Part shown: one piece after another, positions 59,457-64,000 of the stretch
How the letters are laid out: each line of letters opens with the position of its first letter
Position numbering within the stretch: the first letter of the stretch is position 1
NCBI RefSeq assembly: GCF_034670125.1
Contig: NZ_JAXMOC010000004.1
Coordinates: 186,001 to 250,000, forward strand
Source of the DNA: Maricaulis sp034670125
Lineage (GTDB): Bacteria > Pseudomonadota > Alphaproteobacteria > Caulobacterales > Maricaulaceae
DNA: 64,000 nucleotides
Direction of reading: 5' to 3'
Notes under the pieces: generated by a model
Databases searched by the model: none
Told to the model about the DNA's origin: nothing
What the model saw: only the letters and a program-made list of their open reading frames with translations
Position numbers and translations under genes: made by a program

Positions 59457-60954
59457 TGATCAGCTCCAGATCGCGCCACAACATTGGCTGGATGTCGGCC
59501 CGTGTCCCGGCCACCCGCTCCCCGACCAGCCAGTGGGCGCGTTCGTGGAGGAGGGGGATGATGGCCATCTGGTCGTGGATGCGTTCCATGGCCGCCAGGT
59601 AGAGCTGACCGCGAGCTCGCGGCTCGTTCTGCCGTCTGGCCGCTACCATCAGATTGGCGAAGGTTTCGTCATCCCAGTTGAAATTGGCGGCGAACCCGTC
59701 CGGTGCGAACGGGTCGAGCATGAAAAACGGGTCTGATTTCAGGCCGCGATTGAAGCTGGCGATGGCGATGTCGAAACCGCCGCCATCGACGGCCTGGTAG
59801 AGATCGGTGGGATAGCTGACCAGCAGCTCGGTCTCGATGCCGAAACGGGACCAATCGTCGCTAATCGCCACGGCAAGACGTTCGCCTTCACCGGTTGTGG
59901 TGCGGATCTGGAGCGGACGGCCGACGCCGCCGGCCTGCGCGGTCAACTCGGAGTGTGTTACGACCGCGCCGGGCAGGACAAATTCGGTGGCTGCCGCCGT
60001 GTCGGCGTAAAACTCATGCGCCAGAAACTGCCGGTCGATGGCCCGGGACAGCAAGCGCCGAACCCGCACATCGTCCAGCGGAACGCGCGCATGATTGACT
60101 TTCAGGTATCGCAGGATCGGCGCGTCGAAGCTTTGGAACTGATCGCCCAAGCGTTCGCGCCAATAGTCGATCTGGTTGGCTGGCGGCCGGTCGGCGAGGT
60201 CGTAATCGCCGGCGCGGAAGAGGCGCATGCGAGTGGCGTCCTCGCGCACACCGTCAATGCGGATGGCGGGGATGGCGACCTGGTCCGCAGCGAAATGGCG
60301 AGAATTTCGGACCAGATCGAGGCTCATCTGGCTCTCGGCGGTGACGGTGTAGGCGCCAGACGTGACGATATGCTCCGGGCGGACCCAGTCCAGGCCGACG
60401 CGTTCGATGACATGGCGCGGGAAGGGGTAGAATTCGCGCATCAGCGTTGGCAGCAGGCCCAGCGGTGTGTCGAGTCGGAATTCCACAGTGCGGGCGTCGA
60501 GCGCGTTTACGCCCAGCTGGTCCGGCCCCATCTCCCCGGCATGTATCGACCGGGCATTGGCCACCGCATAGAAATCGCCCAGCACGGCGAAGCTCTGCGC
60601 CGGATCGACAATGCGCCGGGCCGACCAGGCCACGTCTTCAGCCGTCAATGGATGTCCGTCCGACCATGTGAGCCCGTCGCGCAGCCGGAAGGTCCAGACC
60701 AGGCCGCTCTCATCCACCGACCAGCTCTCGGCGAGGCCCGGCCCAACCGAACCATCCGGTGCGTACTCCGTCAGACCGGCATGGATCTGCTTGTAGACCA
60801 GAGCCGCCGCCGCAAATTCACCGCGCGCCGGATCGAGACTGTCGGGCAGACCGCTGGTGGCAACGCGCAGGAGGTCTGGTGGAGGCCCGGAGCGGCCGCA
60901 GGCGGCGAGTGAGGTGGCAGCAGAGGCCGCGAGCAGGGTGCGTCGGTTCAGCAT
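59449..60954 (-). CDS. ABC transporter substrate-binding lipoprotein (peptide/DppA-type)
   Basis: A 501-residue SBP_bac_5 protein: signal with RRTLLAASAATSLAACG (lipobox LAAC, Cys19; twin-arginine-like RR), then LLRVATSGLPDSLDPARGEF, and RDGLTWSDGHPLTAEDVAWS typical of oligopeptide-binding proteins. ABC permease and ATPase genes are absent in the window, so it works with a transporter elsewhere or alone. ATG 60954 (MLNRRTLLAA) was chosen over an upstream frame to 61056, which would place the signal peptide internally. Confidence 0.93.
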   Translation of the reverse strand: MLNRRTLLAASAATSLAACGRSGPPPDLLRVATSGLPDSLDPARGEFAAAALVYKQIHAGLTEYAPDGSVGPGLAESWSVDESGLVWTFRLRDGLTWSDGHPLTAEDVAWSARRIVDPAQSFAVLGDFYAVANARSIHAGEMGPDQLGVNALDARTVEFRLDTPLGLLPTLMREFYPFPRHVIERVGLDWVRPEHIVTSGAYTVTAESQMSLDLVRNSRHFAADQVAIPAIRIDGVREDATRMRLFRAGDYDLADRPPANQIDYWRERLGDQFQSFDAPILRYLKVNHARVPLDDVRVRRLLSRAIDRQFLAHEFYADTAAATEFVLPGAVVTHSELTAQAGGVGRPLQIRTTTGEGERLAVAISDDWSRFGIETELLVSYPTDLYQAVDGGGFDIAIASFNRGLKSDPFFMLDPFAPDGFAANFNWDDETFANLMVAARRQNEPRARGQLYLAAMERIHDQMAIIPLLHERAHWLVGERVAGTRADIQPMLWRDLELIND

Positions 60955-61071
60955 GCCGCCATGATGGCGTGATTTGTGGCGGGCTTGTCCAGAAAAAGTG
61001 GGAGATAACTTGTTTGATCCCGGCGCCGCTCGCGGCGCAGGCCTGACCATAACCATCTTGTCAGCCAGCGC

Positions 61072-61152
61072 GCCGTATCCGGATTGTCAGGTCAAGGGTC
61101 GCGTAGCGGCCGCTTCGCGGTTGCACCCTTGAGCTGACAATCCGGATACGGC
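61072..61152. repeat. Palindromic intergenic element with 28-bp arms
   Basis: GCCGTATCCGGATTGTCAGG plus TCAAGGGT (61072-61099) is mirrored at 61125-61152 with a single mismatch at the G/C next to TCAAGGG. The 25-base centre includes a GCGGCCGC core. It shares the GTCAAGGG ... CACCCTTGA core with the 53544 element, implying one repeat family. Confidence 0.9.
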
Positions 61153-61222
61153 TGAATGCCGCCAAGAGGTGTATGGGCAATCTCGCGCGTCGCGCCAGCC
61201 GGTTACTGATGGACGCCTGCCC

Positions 61223-62395
61223 CTAAGCCTCAACCCGCCCATTCAACTCACCGACAAACCGGTCGAAAACGCCGAAGCTGTCCTGCGGGCCGGGGCTGGC
61301 TTCGGGGTGGTGTTGGACGGCCCAGACGGGCTTGTCGGTCAGCTTGAAGCCGGAATTGGAACCGTCGAAGAGCGAGACATGGGTCTCTGCGGCATTGGCG
61401 GGCAGGGTGGTGCCGTCGACGGCGAAGCCGTGATTCATCGATACGATCTCGACCTGGCCGGTCTCGTGGTTTTTCACCGGGTGATTGGCGCCGTGATGGC
61501 CCTGGGGCATTTTCGCGGTCTTGGCACCAATGGCGAGCGCCAGCATCTGGTGGCCGAGGCAGATGCCCAGGGTCGGGATATTGGCGTCGAGGACGGCCTT
61601 GATCGTCGGCAGGGCGTATTTGCCGGTCTCGGCGGGATCGCCCGGGCCGTTGGAGACGACGACGCCATCGGGATTGAGCGCCTTGATGTCATCGATCGAG
61701 GCCTTGCCGGGCAGCACGGCGACGCGGGCACCGGCCCCGGTCAGCAGGCGCAGGATATTGGCCTTCACGCCATAATCGAGCACCACGACGCGAGGTCCGT
61801 CTTCCGGTCCGACCGCATAGCCTTCGCCGAGCGTCCAATTGCCTTCCGTCCAATCGCCGCCCTCGGTGCGGGCGACGTCGGCGGCCAGTTCGCGGCCTTC
61901 CATGGTCGGCGCGCCGGCGGCGGCGGCCTTGAGGGCCTCAATGTCGATATTGCCGGCAGCGTCATGGGCAATGGCGCACATTTGCATGCCGCCTTCGCGG
62001 ATCTTGCGGGTCAGGGCGCGGGTGTCGATGCCGGTCAGCGCCACAATGCCGCGCGTGCACAGCCATTCCTCGAAAGTTGTATCGGCGCGCCAGCTGGCCG
62101 GCGGGGTGATCCTGGCGCGGGCGATCATGCCGACAGCCGCTTTGCGGGCCTGCGGCGAGGCGGCTTCCTCGTCTTCCCCGTTGGCGCCGACATTGCCGAC
62201 ATGGGGGAAGGTGAAGCAGACGACCTGGCCGGCATAGGACGGGTCAGCCAGGATTTCCTGGTGCCCGGTCATCGCGGTGTTGAAGCAGACTTCGCCCAGG
62301 GCGATGCCGGTCGCGCCCGTGCCATGGCCCAAAAAGACGCTGCCATCGGCCAGAGCCAGCGCGCCGGTCGGTGTGGGGGTCGGCGTGGACGTCAT
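61223..62395 (-). CDS. carA: Carbamoyl phosphate synthase small subunit
   Basis: A 390-residue glutamine amidotransferase subunit supplying ammonia to CarB. N-terminal ALALADGSVFLGHGTGATGI, GEVCFNTAMTGHQEILADPS, the amidotransferase nucleophile in GICLGHQMLA and catalytic His-Glu in VQHHPEASPGPQDS are present. Start at ATG 62395. The gene is not adjacent to carB. A downstream palindromic element and about 270 bases without genes separate it from the lipoprotein gene. Confidence 0.97.
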   Translation of the reverse strand: MTSTPTPTPTGALALADGSVFLGHGTGATGIALGEVCFNTAMTGHQEILADPSYAGQVVCFTFPHVGNVGANGEDEEAASPQARKAAVGMIARARITPPASWRADTTFEEWLCTRGIVALTGIDTRALTRKIREGGMQMCAIAHDAAGNIDIEALKAAAAGAPTMEGRELAADVARTEGGDWTEGNWTLGEGYAVGPEDGPRVVVLDYGVKANILRLLTGAGARVAVLPGKASIDDIKALNPDGVVVSNGPGDPAETGKYALPTIKAVLDANIPTLGICLGHQMLALAIGAKTAKMPQGHHGANHPVKNHETGQVEIVSMNHGFAVDGTTLPANAAETHVSLFDGSNSGFKLTDKPVWAVQHHPEASPGPQDSFGVFDRFVGELNGRVEA

Positions 62396-62613
62396 GGCTA
62401 GTCTCCAAGCATCTGGCTGGGCGCGTCGGAGCCGACCGGAATCGGTTGGCGGCGAGGGGCGGGTAAACGGGCGCTCTGCTAGTCTCTAACGCGGGTCGGG
62501 TCAATAGCCCAGCGTTGCGGCGGCGCGTCGGTTTTGCCGCCTGCGCGCCCGGCTTGCCGAGCCGGTCGACCGGTCGTGATACTGCCAGTGAATTCGCAAG
62601 GAGCGGTCCAATC

Positions 62614-64000
62614 ATGTCCGACGACGTGCAGGCCTACATCTCGGAAGGCAATGCCTGTCTGAAATCCGGCGACCGCAATGGCGCAGCGCTGGCCTGGTGC
62701 AGGGCCCTGGATGTCGACCCGCACCTGGCGACCGCTTGCAATAATCTCGGTGCCATCAACCTGATGGGCCGTGCCCCATGGCTGGCGCTTCCCTTCTTTC
62801 TGACCGCGACCCGTCTCCGGCCCGACCAGGCGAGCTTCTGGATCGGGCTTGCGCGCACGCTGGTTGAGCTGGGAGAGCCGCGGCGCGCTGCGGCCTGCCT
62901 CGACAAGGCGGCCAGCCGGATCCCCGAAGACCCGGCGCTGCGGGAAGCCTGTCGGCAGTGTCCCGCCGACGCGGAGATCAGGGCCCGCTTTGACGGCCTG
63001 GCTGACCGGTCCGGGCAGACCGAGGCAGTGGAGCAACTGGCGGCGATCGGTGACGTGCCGCCCGGCAGCGATCCGGCAGTCTGGTTGGACCGGGCGAAGG
63101 CGCTGGTCTGGAGCCTGCCCGACCGACCGGCGCTGTGGATTGTCTTGTCCCGCTTGGCCTTGCAGGCCGGTGATCCTGTGGCGGCCGAATTCAATGCCCG
63201 TCACGCCGTCGCGCTTGCGCCAGACGCAAGCGAGAGCTGGTTGGCGTTGGCCGGCGTGCTCGCACAATCCGGCCACCGATCCGAAGATGTGGTGCGGGTC
63301 CTGACGCGGGCCTTGGTCCTGTGCGGCCCGCGACTGCTCCTGGCTGAAGCCCTGTGCAACCGGTTGATCGCCACGGGGCGGGCAGACGAGGCGCTGGCGG
63401 TATTGGACCGCCTGCCGTCCGAGCGGATCGGTGATTCCGCCCGCTGGTTATTGTTGAAGGCCCGGGTCCATGAGGCGGCGGGAGATCGTTCGACGGGGGC
63501 GGCGCTGTTTTCGGACGCCCTCGCCACAACAATCGAACCGGTGGCCCTGTTGCTCGCGGCGGCGGAGTTTCACGAGCGTGACCTGAAGCCGGGCGCGTGG
63601 CTGGAGCTTTACGAATGCGCCCGGCAGGCGGGGGCGCCTCTCGACCAGCCCGACATCCACCATGCTCTGGCGCGCGCCCTGTTTCGGTCGGGTAAGGTCG
63701 AGGCGGCGCAGGCCGCGGTCAGGCGTGCGCTCGACGGTGCGCTGAGCGATGATGCCCGCCGGGTCGCCGGCTTCATCGCTGGCCAGATTGCCGACCGCCT
63801 CGGCCAGCACGACGAGGCCTGGCGGCATTTTGTGACCGCGAACGCATTGCTTGAGGCCGTATGGGAGGTGCCGGGGCGGTGCGACCACACCGTTCCGCTG
63901 GCACGGCTGGCCAGCCTTGATCAACGTCTCGAGGCCGAGATCACAAGCGCCAGGCCGGTCGCGCAGACGCCGGATGACCGTACGGACAGGCAGGGCGGCG
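62614..64000 (+). CDS. TPR-repeat protein, partial at window end
   Basis: A frame from ATG 62614 (MSDDVQAYISEGNACLKSGD) stays open to the window end (462 codons). It is composed of TPR-like helical units (NLGAINLMGRAPWLALPFFL, AWLALAGVLAQSG-type repeats). The end region (RLGQHDEAWRHFVTANALLE) has the 'hF..aN' pattern often seen just before a sulfotransferase domain in TPR-sulfotransferase proteins; a C-terminal sulfotransferase beyond the window is therefore possible but not shown. AAGGAGCGG lies before the ATG. Confidence 0.82.
   Translation, partial: MSDDVQAYISEGNACLKSGDRNGAALAWCRALDVDPHLATACNNLGAINLMGRAPWLALPFFLTATRLRPDQASFWIGLARTLVELGEPRRAAACLDKAASRIPEDPALREACRQCPADAEIRARFDGLADRSGQTEAVEQLAAIGDVPPGSDPAVWLDRAKALVWSLPDRPALWIVLSRLALQAGDPVAAEFNARHAVALAPDASESWLALAGVLAQSGHRSEDVVRVLTRALVLCGPRLLLAEALCNRLIATGRADEALAVLDRLPSERIGDSARWLLLKARVHEAAGDRSTGAALFSDALATTIEPVALLLAAAEFHERDLKPGAWLELYECARQAGAPLDQPDIHHALARALFRSGKVEAAQAAVRRALDGALSDDARRVAGFIAGQIADRLGQHDEAWRHFVTANALLEAVWEVPGRCDHTVPLARLASLDQRLEAEITSARPVAQTPDDRTDRQGG

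Noticed and set aside
61169..62401. 410-residue plus-strand open frame opposite carA
   Set aside because: Antisense shadow of the intact carA gene; no family pattern.

Overview
The window is a GC-rich bacterial chromosome segment that looks alphaproteobacterial, most likely Maricaulis/Hyphomonadaceae-like. This is inferred from gene content: an ELM1-family protein, a class GN sortase with its VIT/VWA target, a CsgH-type curli chaperone, paired YeeE/YedE half-transporters, an ETF:ubiquinone oxidoreductase and a separate PpdK. Some 61 protein genes are supported. Most are ordinary chromosomal genes in short, tightly overlapping operons. I saw no rRNA, tRNA, integrase, complete IS element or CRISPR array.

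Layout. 1-8.3 kb: end of ETF-QO, a TPR lipoprotein, then ispE and a WecA/MraY-type prenyl-phosphate transferase coupled by 4-base overlaps, facing a polyprenyl diphosphate synthase, so isoprenoid supply and use sit together. A DUF2007/methyltransferase/small membrane protein operon and glyQ follow. 8.5-14 kb: GFA enzyme, glyS, ppdK. 14-20 kb: SleB-type hydrolase, GST, a HATPase regulator and a curli-like cluster (secreted protein, curlin-repeat subunit, CsgH). 20-26 kb: STAS-like proteins, a methyltransferase, a ParA-like ATPase with a small partner, and a YeeE/YedE pair. 26.3-27.1 kb: about 0.85 kb of tandemly arranged 147-bp palindromic repeats. 27.4-29.3 kb: an AT-richer two-gene island with an HsdR-N-like nuclease and an unknown protein. 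29.4-36 kb: uvrB, three stand-alone receiver proteins, a lipocalin, DUF3775 and envelope proteins. 36.5-42.2 kb: small secreted proteins, threonine aldolase, a TonB-like proline/glutamate-rich protein and the sortase/target pair. 42.5-49.6 kb: aminotransferase, Dps, a strong small-RNA candidate, LysR, DUF547, trxB, a DUF442 phosphatase and ELM1. 49.7-52.1 kb: a BlaI-type repressor coupled to a fused M56-M23 membrane metallopeptidase. 52-64 kb: saccharopine-dehydrogenase-like protein, greA, carB, DUF2975/HTH pair, HD protein, peptide-binding lipoprotein, carA and a TPR protein that runs off the window.

The items most worth attention are three. (1) A predicted minus-strand small RNA at about 44364-44551 with consecutive hairpins carrying C-rich, anti-Shine-Dalgarno-like loops, ending in a clear intrinsic terminator. 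(2) The BlaI plus M56-M23 fusion operon, in which the usual antibiotic sensor of BlaR1 is replaced by a LytM-type endopeptidase domain. (3) The AT-richer nuclease/unknown gene pair next to the repeat array, a possible small defence module. Two families of palindromic intergenic repeats recur across the window.
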